This document shows, in pieces, positions 39,803-46,777 of a stretch of 46,777 nucleotides of DNA (its first letter is position 1; every line of letters starts with the position of its first letter). Source of the stretch: Vulcanimicrobiota bacterium (GTDB lineage Bacteria; Vulcanimicrobiota; Vulcanimicrobiia; Vulcanimicrobiales; Vulcanimicrobiaceae); assembly GCA_027459845.1 (NCBI GenBank), contig DAIDGS010000117.1, positions 1-46,777 of the forward strand, in the 5' to 3' direction. Made by a program: the position numbers and the translations under genes. The notes beneath the pieces are model-generated. The model was given only the letters and a program-made list of their open reading frames with translations. It was not told the origin of the DNA and made no database searches.

Positions 39803-40371
39803 GAGCACAGCTTGTAGCGGTACTGGCCGCGCTGGCGCTCCTGGCGCCGGCCGCCGGGGCGTCGGCCGACACCCTCTATCAGGCGGCGCCGCCGCCGGCC
39901 GGACCAGGGCATCCGCTGGAACTCGGGCCGGACCATCGCGCCGCGCAGATCGGCGATCTGGTCTACGTGGTCTTCGATTTCAACGACGCGAACTCGCACA
40001 GCAACAGCTACCAGGCGACGCATCAGGGCGGATTCTCGCTGGCCGGCGTGCTGCGCATTCCGGCGATCAGCGGCCAATCGGGCTCGCAGTCGAATCGCGC
40101 CGAGAGCGGTGCCGACTCCTTCGTGTCGACCATGATGGCGACCGTGACCGACGTGCTGCCGAGCGGCGTGCTGGCGATTGCGGGCGATCAGGGCATCGTG
40201 GTCAACGGGCGCCGCCAGACGCTGCACATCACCGGCTTCGTGCGCCCCGAAGATATCGATTCGACCGACGCAGTGGTCAGCTCGCGGGTGGCCAACGTCC
40301 ACGCGACCTTCTACGGCGACAGCCAACGTCATAAGGGCTTGATCCAGCAGATCTTGCACTTCCTGTTCTGA
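39799..40371 (+). CDS. flgH: Flagellar L-ring protein FlgH (no lipobox)
   Basis: A 190-residue L-ring protein with the family sequence QIGDLVYVVFDFNDAN, then STMMATVTDVLPSGVLAIAG and NGRRQTLHITGFVRPEDI, then VVSSRVANVHATFYG and the C-terminal LIQQILHFLF. Escherichia coli FlgH is a lipoprotein, but here the N-terminal signal (LVAVLAALALLAPAAGASA) has no cysteine, so an ordinary type I cleavage near ASA-D is predicted. The N-terminal part is short of the usual length (about 230). The start overlaps flgA and the stop overlaps flgI (TGATG). Confidence 0.9.
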   Translation: MRAQLVAVLAALALLAPAAGASADTLYQAAPPPAGPGHPLELGPDHRAAQIGDLVYVVFDFNDANSHSNSYQATHQGGFSLAGVLRIPAISGQSGSQSNRAESGADSFVSTMMATVTDVLPSGVLAIAGDQGIVVNGRRQTLHITGFVRPEDIDSTDAVVSSRVANVHATFYGDSQRHKGLIQQILHFLF

Positions 40372-41513
40372 TGACGACGATCAAGCGCGTTTTTAACCTC
40401 ACGTGCGCCGCGCTGCTGGCGGGTGCGTTCGCGGTATCGCTGAGCCTCCCGGTGCGCGCTGCCGACTCGGATATGATCGTGCGCGTAAAGAACATCGCGC
40501 ACGTACAGGGCGTGACCGGAAACCAGCTGGTCGGCTACGGCGTAGTGGTCGGTTTGAACCAGACCGGCGACTCGACCTCGGTCATCTTCACGAGTCAAAC
40601 GATTCAAAACATTCTGCAGTCGTTCGGACTGAGCGTCTCGCAGCAGGAGGTGCGCACGCGCGACGTCGCGGCCGTGATGGTCACCGCAACACTGCCGCCG
40701 TTCGCGCACTCGGGCGATAACGTCGATGTGGTCGTCTCGGCGATGGGCGATGCGACCAGCCTGCAGGGCGGCACCCTCATCTTGACCGAACTGCGGGCCG
40801 CCAACAACCTCGTGTATGCGACGGCCCAAGGGCCGATTTCGGTCGGCGGCTTCGTGGCCGGCAACAACGGCTCCAGCATCTACCAGAACTTTACCGGCGC
40901 GGGCCGCATCCCCAACGGCGCCGTGATCGCGCGGAACATGGACACCCCGCTCGACTCCAGCCCCAACGGGTTCAACTACGTGCTCACGACCCCGGACTAC
41001 CGGACCGCCGCCGATCTGGCAAGCACGCTCAACGCACGCTTCGGGCGTGGCACCGCGACGCCGCTCGATGGCGAAACCGTGCACGTCAGCCTGCCGGCCA
41101 ACTACAGCGGCCAGACGGTCCAGTTTCTGGCCGATGCCTCCGACCTGCCGGTGCGCGAAGACGAGCTGGCAAAAGTCGTCATGAACGAGCGGACCGGCAC
41201 GGTCGTCTTCGGTGGCGACATCAAACTCGCGCCGTGCGCGATCGCGCAGGGTAACCTCTCGATCACGATCTCGACCAACAATCAGGTCGTTCAACCCAAC
41301 GCCTTCGCGCGCGGCCAAACCGCCCTGCAAAGCAACAGCACCATCACGGCGCAGCAGAAGGGCAAGCAGTTGACGTTTGTCGCCGGGGCCACCACCCTCA
41401 ACTCGGTGGTGCGGGCGCTCAACGCGCTCGGAGTTTCGCCGCGCGATCTCATCTCGATCGTCCAGGCACTGCGCAAAGCGGGATCGCTGCAGGCCGACTT
41501 GGAGATCATGTAG
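40371..41513 (+). CDS. flgI: Flagellar P-ring protein FlgI
   Basis: A 380-residue periplasmic ring protein with a signal peptide (about residues 1-30, CAALLAGAFAVSLSLPVRA). Conserved marks are VRVKNIAHVQGVTGNQLVGYGVVVGLNQTGDS, then LTELRAANNLVYATAQGPISVGG and ERTGTVVFGGDIKLAPCAIAQGNLSITI, and the C-terminal TTLNSVVRALNALGVSPRDLISIVQALRKAGSLQADLEIM. The length matches the family (about 365). Cys in KLAPC is notable. FlgA and FlgH flank it, as expected for P/L-ring assembly. Confidence 0.97.
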   Translation: MTTIKRVFNLTCAALLAGAFAVSLSLPVRAADSDMIVRVKNIAHVQGVTGNQLVGYGVVVGLNQTGDSTSVIFTSQTIQNILQSFGLSVSQQEVRTRDVAAVMVTATLPPFAHSGDNVDVVVSAMGDATSLQGGTLILTELRAANNLVYATAQGPISVGGFVAGNNGSSIYQNFTGAGRIPNGAVIARNMDTPLDSSPNGFNYVLTTPDYRTAADLASTLNARFGRGTATPLDGETVHVSLPANYSGQTVQFLADASDLPVREDELAKVVMNERTGTVVFGGDIKLAPCAIAQGNLSITISTNNQVVQPNAFARGQTALQSNSTITAQQKGKQLTFVAGATTLNSVVRALNALGVSPRDLISIVQALRKAGSLQADLEIM

Positions 41514-41870
41514 ATGCAGCCGCACGCACTTCCGCCCGCGAGCACGAGCGCGGCGAACCCGCCGCTGACCGCCGACCAACGGGCGGCCCTGAAGAAGCTT
41601 CACGAAGCGGCGACCGAGTTCGAGGGCGTCTTCCTACAGATGGTGATGCAGTCGATGCGCGCGACCGTCCCGCAACTCTCGATTTTCGGGCATCGGTCGG
41701 CGGCCGAACAAACCTGGCAAGGCATGCTCGACGACGAGTACGCACAGGGCATGGCCAAGGGCGGCGGCCTTGGACTGGCGGCGCAACTCGAGCAGCAGCT
41801 GCGCGCGCGCGTGCTGGGCGACGCATCGGCCGAGGCCAAAGCCTCGGTCAACGGGCGGATCGCGCCGTGA
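41514..41870 (+). CDS. flgJ: Flagellar rod-cap protein FlgJ, N-terminal domain only
   Basis: A 118-residue protein matching only the rod-binding half of FlgJ: KKLHEAATEFEGVFLQMVMQSMRATVP, then AEQTWQGMLDDEYAQGMAKGGGLGLAAQLEQQL. The peptidoglycan-hydrolase half of the Escherichia coli protein is absent, so an unlinked enzyme must open the wall for the rod. Short FlgJ proteins of this kind are common outside Gammaproteobacteria. The ATG abuts the flgI stop. Its stop overlaps the flgN GTG. Confidence 0.9.
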   Translation: MQPHALPPASTSAANPPLTADQRAALKKLHEAATEFEGVFLQMVMQSMRATVPQLSIFGHRSAAEQTWQGMLDDEYAQGMAKGGGLGLAAQLEQQLRARVLGDASAEAKASVNGRIAP

Positions 41871-42367
41871 GCGCGCAGGTCGCCGCAGCGACCGATTCGT
41901 GGGAGGCGTTTGCCGCTGCGCTCGCCGAGGAGGCGGCTGCGCTCGGCCGGCTGCACGGTGCCAGCGGTAAGCTCACGCGCGTGCTGATCGCCAACCTGCC
42001 GCTCGAAATCGCGAGCGCCGAACGCGAGTTGGACGCTGCCCGGCGTGCCTTTGCGAGCGCGTCGGCACGCCGGCGCGGCATGCAGGCGCGCGGTTTCGGC
42101 AAGATGACGCTGCGACAGGTCTGTGCCTACGCGCCCCGCCGCCTGGCGCTGCCGCTCAACCAGCGGCTCTACGAGCTGACGACGCTCTCGATCGGCATCC
42201 GCATCTCGAACGCGAACAACCGCGCCCTGATCGCGAGCGGGCTCGAGCGCTTGATGAAGGTGACCGCGGCGATGCAGCGCTGTGCAAACGAAGGACCGCG
42301 CACCTACAAACGGCGCGGGTTCATCCCGCCGCCGACCAACAGCGTGTTGGTGAGTAGCCGAGCATGA
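41867..42367 (+). CDS. flgN: FlgN-like flagellar chaperone
   Basis: A 166-residue helical protein matching the FlgN family in size and position. It has an N-terminal WEAFAAALAEEAAALGRLHG helix, a middle helix with LIANLPLEIASAERELDAARRAF, and the C-terminal ISNANNRALIASGLERLMKVTAAM. FlgN keeps FlgK and FlgL from premature polymerisation and escorts them to the export gate; flgK follows immediately. Sequence similarity alone is weak, and the context carries the call. The GTG start overlaps flgJ and the stop overlaps flgK (ATGA). Confidence 0.75.
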   Translation: MSAQVAAATDSWEAFAAALAEEAAALGRLHGASGKLTRVLIANLPLEIASAERELDAARRAFASASARRRGMQARGFGKMTLRQVCAYAPRRLALPLNQRLYELTTLSIGIRISNANNRALIASGLERLMKVTAAMQRCANEGPRTYKRRGFIPPPTNSVLVSSRA

Positions 42368-44508
42368 GCTTCTTTCCGCAGGGCGCGTTTTACGGCATCG
42401 GCTTGATGAGCAAGTCGCTGGAGGCCTTTCAGTACGCCGAAAACGTGACCTCCGACAACATCGCCAACGTCAACACGCCGGGCGCGTCGCAGCAGCAGGT
42501 GGTCCTGACCGAAGCCGCCCCGATCGTCGGCTCGCCGGGTTTCCCCACCAACGTCGGCGGGACATCCGGCGACGGCGTGGTGGTGGCCCAGGTCCAGCGC
42601 ATCCACTCGGACTCCTACGACGCACTCTTTCGCGGCGCGTCCTCGTCGCAGAACTACTTTCAGACCGAGCAGAACACGCTCAATGCGGTGCAGTCTGGCT
42701 TGGGTGAGCCCAACGCCGGCGTGAGCACCGCCTACAACGCCTTCCAGAGCGCGATCAATGCGCTGGCGGCGCAGAGTACGACCGGACAGTCGACCGCGCT
42801 CTCCGCCAACGTGTTGCAGAGCGCCCAGACGCTGGCGAGTACGCTCGGGCAGGCCGCGACGACGATTAGCGATCAGGAGAGTCAGGTGCTCGCGCAGGGC
42901 ACGACGATGGTGCAGACGGTCAACGGCATTCTGGATCGGATCGCATCGCTCAACGGCCAGATCCGGGCTTCGACCGCCGCCGGCGACAGCCCGAACACCT
43001 ATGCCGATCAGCGCGACCAACTGATCGACCAGCTCTCGCAGTACATCTCGACCCAGACCTCGGTGCAAGCCGATGGCTCGACGCTGGTTTCGGTCAACGG
43101 CCAGGCGCTCGTGAACGACACGGTCGCGTACCATCTCGGGACGCCGGTGATCGGCACCGCGACCAACGGCGCGCCGGACTTTCAGGTGCAGTTCGCGTCG
43201 TCGACCTCGACGTCGTCGTCGACCGCGATCCCGCTGGGAAGCGGTCAACTGGCGGCGCTGGCCGACCTCTACAACAACAAGCTCACGGTCTACGGGCGCT
43301 CGCTGGATCAGTTTGCGTCGGCGCTCTCGAGCCAAGTCAACGCGATCACGCAGGCCGCCTATACCCCCGGTGGACAGACCGGCAGCGCGCTCTTCCAGCC
43401 GATCGTGGCATCGCTGCCGATCACCGCCGCGAACATCAAGGCCGGGATCACGGCGCCGTCGCAACTTCCGACGGTGCTCGCGAGCACGCTGGCCGGCAAC
43501 CTGGTGCAGCCGCTCAACTCGTCCAACAACACGGTCGATAGCTCGGCGCAGCTCGACGGGAACGCCTCGCTGGCAAATCCGCCGGCCGGCCCGCTCACCG
43601 GCACGCTCACCGTCCAGGCCGGCGGCGTGACCAGCACGTTCAACTACTCGACCGCCGCGGGCGGCAACGCCGACTCGATCGACCAGTTCGTGACGAGCTT
43701 CAACGCGGGACAGTACGGCGTCAGCGCGAGCTACGATCCGAACTCGCAGCAGATCGTCTTTACCCGCGATCCGACCAACGGTGGCACGTACTCGGGCGGC
43801 GGAAGCCCCGACTTTACGATTACCGACTCCAACTACAATGCCGCGACGCCGAACACGTCGCTGCTGGGCGCGCTCAATGCCGGAGGCATCAACGGCGTCG
43901 ATCAGAACGCGAGCAACGCTTTCGGTGCCTCGGGTGAAGGCGCTGCCAACGCGCTGGTCGGTCTCTTTTCGGCCGACGTCGGCGTTCCGGCGCTCGCTAC
44001 GACCAGCGGTGCCGGCGTCAGCGCAGCCGCCGGGGTACCGGTGACGGTGGCGCTGCCGAACACCAGCTTCTACTCCAACGACGTCTCGGTCGGCCAGGTG
44101 CTGACGATCGACAAGCAGCCCGGTGGAGTGTCGCCGCAAGAAAACGTCACGGTGACCGCGGTCAGTTACGCCAACGGCGTCGAGTCGGTGACCTTCACGC
44201 CGGCCAACAACCACGCGGCCAACTTCAGCATCGCGTCGGCGGCGACGCAAACGCTCGGCCAGTTCTATGGATCGCTGGTGACGCAGGTCGGGCTCGACGC
44301 CCAAACGGCGCAGACCGGAACCACCACGCAGACCTCGCTGGCCAACAACATCAACGCGGTTCGTCAGGGCATTTCGGGGATCAATCTCGACGAGCAAACG
44401 CAGAACTTGATCGAGTATCAGAAGGCCTACACGGCGGCCGCCCAGACGATCAACGTGATGAACCAGATCCTCCAGACGACCATCAGCTCCCTCGGCGTCG
44501 GAACCTGA
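42364..44508 (+). CDS. flgK: Flagellar hook-associated protein 1 FlgK
   Basis: A 714-residue hook-filament junction protein, larger than the 547 of Escherichia coli. The N-terminal IANVNTPGASQQQVVL and the helix around QNYFQTEQNTLNAVQSGLGE are typical, and the C-terminal VRQGISGINLDEQTQNLIEYQKAYTAAAQTINVMNQILQTTISSL is a clear FlgK end. The extra length is in the variable middle, which is rich in Ser, Thr, Asn and Ala and carries surface domains. It is type III exported without a signal peptide. The ATG at 42364 overlaps flgN. Confidence 0.95.
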   Translation: MSFFPQGAFYGIGLMSKSLEAFQYAENVTSDNIANVNTPGASQQQVVLTEAAPIVGSPGFPTNVGGTSGDGVVVAQVQRIHSDSYDALFRGASSSQNYFQTEQNTLNAVQSGLGEPNAGVSTAYNAFQSAINALAAQSTTGQSTALSANVLQSAQTLASTLGQAATTISDQESQVLAQGTTMVQTVNGILDRIASLNGQIRASTAAGDSPNTYADQRDQLIDQLSQYISTQTSVQADGSTLVSVNGQALVNDTVAYHLGTPVIGTATNGAPDFQVQFASSTSTSSSTAIPLGSGQLAALADLYNNKLTVYGRSLDQFASALSSQVNAITQAAYTPGGQTGSALFQPIVASLPITAANIKAGITAPSQLPTVLASTLAGNLVQPLNSSNNTVDSSAQLDGNASLANPPAGPLTGTLTVQAGGVTSTFNYSTAAGGNADSIDQFVTSFNAGQYGVSASYDPNSQQIVFTRDPTNGGTYSGGGSPDFTITDSNYNAATPNTSLLGALNAGGINGVDQNASNAFGASGEGAANALVGLFSADVGVPALATTSGAGVSAAAGVPVTVALPNTSFYSNDVSVGQVLTIDKQPGGVSPQENVTVTAVSYANGVESVTFTPANNHAANFSIASAATQTLGQFYGSLVTQVGLDAQTAQTGTTTQTSLANNINAVRQGISGINLDEQTQNLIEYQKAYTAAAQTINVMNQILQTTISSLGVGT

Positions 44509-44525
44509 TAAGGAGATCGGCAACG

Positions 44526-45839
44526 ATGCGCATCGCCACGTCCACCATCTACGAGCAACAGACCAGCGCGATCGACACCTTGGTCGCACAGGAGGCGCTC
44601 TACGGCCAGCAACTTTCAACCGGAAAGGCCGTCAATCAACCCTCCGACGATCCCACCCAAATCGCGCAGGATCTCAGCGTGCGCAGCGAGATCGCGGTGC
44701 AAAATCAGGTCGGCTCGAATCTGACCAACACCTCGGCGCAGTTGACCAGCGCCGACTCCGCGCTGACCAGCCTGACCGGCGTGCTGCAGAGCGCGCGCTC
44801 GCTGGCGATTCAGGCCGCCAGCGACACCAATACGCCGACGCAGTTGCAAGAGATTGCGATTCAGGTCGGACAACTGCTGCAGCAGTCGATCGGCATCGCC
44901 AACACGCAGTATGCCGGCACCTATCTTTTCGCCGGGACGACGGCGCCGAGCGGCGCGCTGGTGACCGCGAACGGCAACCCGTCGAGCGTGGTCAACGCCA
45001 CCGGCAATAACGTCGCGCATACCCAAGAACTCCCCAACGGCCAGGTGCTCACGACGTCGGTCACGTTGCAGCAGGCCTTTAACTATGGCGCCTCGGACGG
45101 CTCGCCCAACGTCTTTCAAGTCTTGCAAAACCTGTACGACACGCTGGAGAAGAGCCAGGTGGTCGATCAGAGTTCCGCGCAAATCAACGCTGCCGGCGCG
45201 GCCATCACGCTGGGAACGACGCTGAGCCAGTTGGTCGCGCCGAATACGACGGCGGCGACGCCGCTCACGCTCGACAACGGCGTGCCCCCCGCGGTTTCGA
45301 TCACGATCGCCTCGGCGCTGGCGACCAACGGGGTCACCTTTACCTTTGCACCGACCCAGACCATCGCGCAGGTCGAGGCGGCCATCAACCTGCAGTCGGT
45401 CGCAACCGGGGTCTCGGCGAGCTTCAACGCGCAGACCGACCGCTTGAGTTTGACCGCGATCCAACCGTTCACCGTCGCGGACGCCCCCACGCCCGGAACC
45501 GGCGCGAGCACCACGGGCAACTTCGTCGAGACCTTCAACCTGCAACCCCAAGCCGACGTGGTGCAGAACCTCTCGCGGCAACTGGGCGACATCGACCACG
45601 TGACGCAGCAGTTGCTGACCACCCAGGCGCAGGTCGGCTCGACCATCCAGCAGGTGGCCGCGCTGACGCAGACCTCGGCGGCGACGGTGACCAACGACAC
45701 CGGCGTTCAGTCGTCGATCGAGGACACCAACATCGCCAAGGTCCAGCCCGAGTTTTCGTTGACGCAGACGGCGCTGCAAGCCGCCTACGGAACGACCAGC
45801 CAGCTCGAACAGAAGGACCTCTTCGATTACATCACCTGA
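44526..45839 (+). CDS. flgL: Flagellar hook-associated protein 3 FlgL
   Basis: A 437-residue junction protein with the flagellin-like N-terminal RIATSTIYEQQTSAIDTLVAQE and AVNQPSDDPTQIAQDLSVRSEI, and a C-terminal ending EFSLTQTALQAAYGTTSQLEQKDLFDYI. The middle is expanded compared with the 317-residue Escherichia coli protein. AAGGAG at 44510-44515 lies 10 bases before the ATG. It follows flgK by 17 bases and is the last structural flagellar gene in the window; the flagellin gene is not seen. Confidence 0.93.
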   Translation: MRIATSTIYEQQTSAIDTLVAQEALYGQQLSTGKAVNQPSDDPTQIAQDLSVRSEIAVQNQVGSNLTNTSAQLTSADSALTSLTGVLQSARSLAIQAASDTNTPTQLQEIAIQVGQLLQQSIGIANTQYAGTYLFAGTTAPSGALVTANGNPSSVVNATGNNVAHTQELPNGQVLTTSVTLQQAFNYGASDGSPNVFQVLQNLYDTLEKSQVVDQSSAQINAAGAAITLGTTLSQLVAPNTTAATPLTLDNGVPPAVSITIASALATNGVTFTFAPTQTIAQVEAAINLQSVATGVSASFNAQTDRLSLTAIQPFTVADAPTPGTGASTTGNFVETFNLQPQADVVQNLSRQLGDIDHVTQQLLTTQAQVGSTIQQVAALTQTSAATVTNDTGVQSSIEDTNIAKVQPEFSLTQTALQAAYGTTSQLEQKDLFDYIT

Positions 45840-45855
45840 TCCAGCGAGAGCAGCC

Positions 45856-46371
45856 ATGACCGCTTCAAGCCTAACGCCCGCCTGCGACGATGCCGAAAAC
45901 CCCTACATGTCCGAGATTCCGGCATCGACGACCGTGACGCTCCCGCGCTTCGGCGAGTTCACCTACGCCGAAAGCGAGGTGGTGAACTTTCCCTGGGGGC
46001 TGCCGGGCTTCCCGACGCTACGGCGCTGGCTGATCCTGCAGCTCGACACGCAGCCCAACTTCGTCTGGCTCCAGAGCCTTGAGAATCTCGACGTGGCGAT
46101 GCCGGCGGCCGATCCGTTCGCGATCTTCGAGGGCTACGATCCGGTCCTCCCGGCCTACACCTTCGTCAGCCTGGCGATCCGCGAGGCCAGCGATTTTCTG
46201 CTGCTGGGTGTGGTCATCGTCGGTGAAAACGCCGAGGAGATGACCATGAACCTGGCCTGTCCGATCGTCCTCAACCTCCGGACGCGCCACGCGCGCCAGG
46301 TGATGGTCGACAACACCGACTACTCGATGCGGGCGCCGATCCCGCGCAAGGCCAAGCAGCCGGCCATCTAA
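45856..46371 (+). CDS. fliW: Flagellar assembly factor FliW
   Basis: A 171-residue FliW. VNFPWGLPGFPTLRRWLILQL, then NFVWLQSLENLDVAMPAADPFAIF, then the C-terminal NLACPIVLNLRTRHARQVMVDNTDYSMRAPI are family signatures. FliW binds either flagellin or CsrA; when flagellin is scarce it sequesters CsrA, releasing flagellin mRNA. It is adjacent to csrA, as in Bacillus and Campylobacter relatives. Two starts are possible: ATG at 45856 and the more family-like ATG at 45907 (MSEIPAS). The 18 extra N-terminal residues are poorly conserved in character. Confidence 0.93.
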   Translation: MTASSLTPACDDAENPYMSEIPASTTVTLPRFGEFTYAESEVVNFPWGLPGFPTLRRWLILQLDTQPNFVWLQSLENLDVAMPAADPFAIFEGYDPVLPAYTFVSLAIREASDFLLLGVVIVGENAEEMTMNLACPIVLNLRTRHARQVMVDNTDYSMRAPIPRKAKQPAI

Positions 46372-46388
46372 GCCGTAGCCGGCACTCG

Positions 46389-46420
46389 CCGGTATCGCGC
46401 TATACCGGTATCGCGCTATA
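46389..46420 (+). repeat. Tandem 16-bp repeat upstream of csrA
   Basis: CCGGTATCGCGCTATA occurs twice without a gap (46389-46404 and 46405-46420). The junction creates the palindrome ATACCGGTAT (46402-46411). The repeat stands alone in the 102-base fliW-csrA gap. The second copy ends in TATAAG, which resembles a sigma-70 -10 element. Confidence 0.8.
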
Positions 46421-46429
46421 AGGGAAAGC

Positions 46430-46472
46430 CTCGTCGCAACGAGAAGGCACGAGCCTGCCAAGGAGGGCCTCC
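46430..46472 (+). promoter_or_regulatory. Structured csrA leader with sequesterable ribosome site
   Basis: CTCGT (46430-46434) pairs with ACGAG (46439-46443) around the loop CGCA. AGGC/GCCT (46445-46448 with 46453-46456) forms a second hairpin. The ribosome site GGAGG (46462-46466) can pair with CTCC (46469-46472), which lies just before the ATG, in a small hairpin. A GGA placed at or near such a hairpin is the target type of CsrA itself, so autoregulation is plausible. Confidence 0.5.
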
Positions 46473-46473
46473 G

Positions 46474-46761
46474 ATGCTCGTACTCAGCCGCAAGGTCAAC
46501 CAGTCGATCATGATCGGCGACGAGATCCGATTGGTGGTCGTCGCGGTCGATCGCGACCAGGTCAAGATCGGCATCGAGGCGCCCCGCTCGGTCTCGATCC
46601 ACCGCTCGGAGATCTACGAAGAGATCCAGCGCACCAACCGCGCCGCGGCAGCCCCGCCGGCGGGGGCCGGGCGGCCCGGGACGGCGCGTGGAGCGGTCCT
46701 GCGGCCCCGGCCCGCACCCGGCGCTAAAGTTTCTCCACAGGGGTCCGAAAAACAGGAGTGA
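46474..46761 (+). CDS. csrA: Carbon storage regulator CsrA
   Basis: A 95-residue RNA-binding protein with a complete CsrA core (about residues 1-56) and a 40-residue Pro/Ala/Gly-rich tail absent from the Escherichia coli protein. The RNA-contact residues Leu4, Arg6 and Arg44 ([12 protein letters not shown]) are kept. Asn55 is also present, a position that I recall as important for FliW binding in Bacillus subtilis. It binds GGA-containing hairpins and blocks translation, typically of flagellin. The AAGGAGGG ribosome site lies about six bases before the ATG. The flagellin target is presumably downstream of the window. Confidence 0.95.
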   Translation: MLVLSRKVNQSIMIGDEIRLVVVAVDRDQVKIGIEAPRSVSIHRSEIYEEIQRTNRAAAAPPAGAGRPGTARGAVLRPRPAPGAKVSPQGSEKQE

Positions 46762-46777
46762 GGGCATAGGACGTGCT

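Noticed and set aside
42304-44619. A 771-residue minus-strand open frame opposite flgK
   Set aside because: It is Arg/His/Val-rich with no domain and lies exactly opposite a clear FlgK. High-GC shadow.
1-46777. CRISPR arrays, prophage genes, transposases or a toxin-antitoxin pair
   Set aside because: None of these were seen in the translated frames or as regular repeats. The only direct tandem repeat found is the two-copy 16-mer before csrA.

Overview
The window is high-GC, gene-dense bacterial chromosome with no plasmid, phage, insertion sequence or CRISPR features. Adjacent genes very often share a 4-base ATGA or GTGA stop/start, and GTG and TTG starts are common. The flagellar locus encodes both the P-ring (FlgI) and the L-ring (FlgH), so the cell has an outer membrane, yet it also carries the FliW-CsrA pair best known from Gram-positive bacteria. 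Together with the gene neighbourhoods, this suggests a little-studied diderm lineage such as the Eremiobacterota/WPS-2 group. That placement is inference from style, not from a search.

Bases 1-5300 hold a partial cytidylate-kinase-like gene, a hotdog thioesterase, a Val-Asp-Phe tRNA cluster, an orphan periplasmic solute-binding protein, a dienelactone-hydrolase/DUF5069 pair, two membrane proteins and a Gly-Cys tRNA pair. Bases 5266-13822 are a mostly housekeeping run: ketopantoate reductase, recG, a secreted M16 peptidase, a HAD phosphatase, rsmD, coaD and a coiled-coil protein. CoA biosynthesis is represented twice there (panE-like and coaD).

Bases 13840-23203 are a mixed region. It holds a DUF2249-Crp/Fnr fusion regulator, a membrane-anchored thioredoxin, a lipoprotein with a C39-like cysteine-peptidase fold, an enoyl-CoA hydratase, phoU with a PLP enzyme, and two convergent genes that both look ATP-grasp-related. 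Bases 23291-29994 are a tightly overlapping block with molybdenum-cofactor genes (moaD, moaE, a MoeB/ThiF-rhodanese protein, moaA) together with epoxyqueuosine reductase, an aldo/keto reductase and an alpha/beta hydrolase. Bases 30055-35993 hold an ECF sigma factor with an anti-sigma protein that ends in a TonB-like domain, an acetyltransferase, a divergent photolyase, a zinc-finger membrane protein and an MsbA-type ABC exporter.

Bases 36026-46761 are one flagellar locus, all on the + strand: flgB, flgC, fliE, flgF, flgG, flgA, flgH, flgI, flgJ, flgN, flgK, flgL, fliW, csrA. It encodes the rod, P/L rings, hook-filament junction and the FliW-CsrA switch that normally couples flagellin supply to translation; the flagellin gene itself is not in the window. 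A sigma-28-like promoter and a nested stem-loop leader lie in front of flgF. A 16-bp tandem repeat and a hairpin able to cover the ribosome site lie in front of csrA.

No gene-free stretch exceeds about 155 bases. The longest are 37313-37465 (flgF leader), 22690-22801 (one weak hairpin) and 46372-46473 (csrA leader). I found no single obviously new system. The best candidates for new biology are the flgF leader RNA, the paired ATP-grasp-like genes, the DUF2249-Crp fusion, the ECF/anti-sigma-TonB pair and a photolyase with an altered flavin site.
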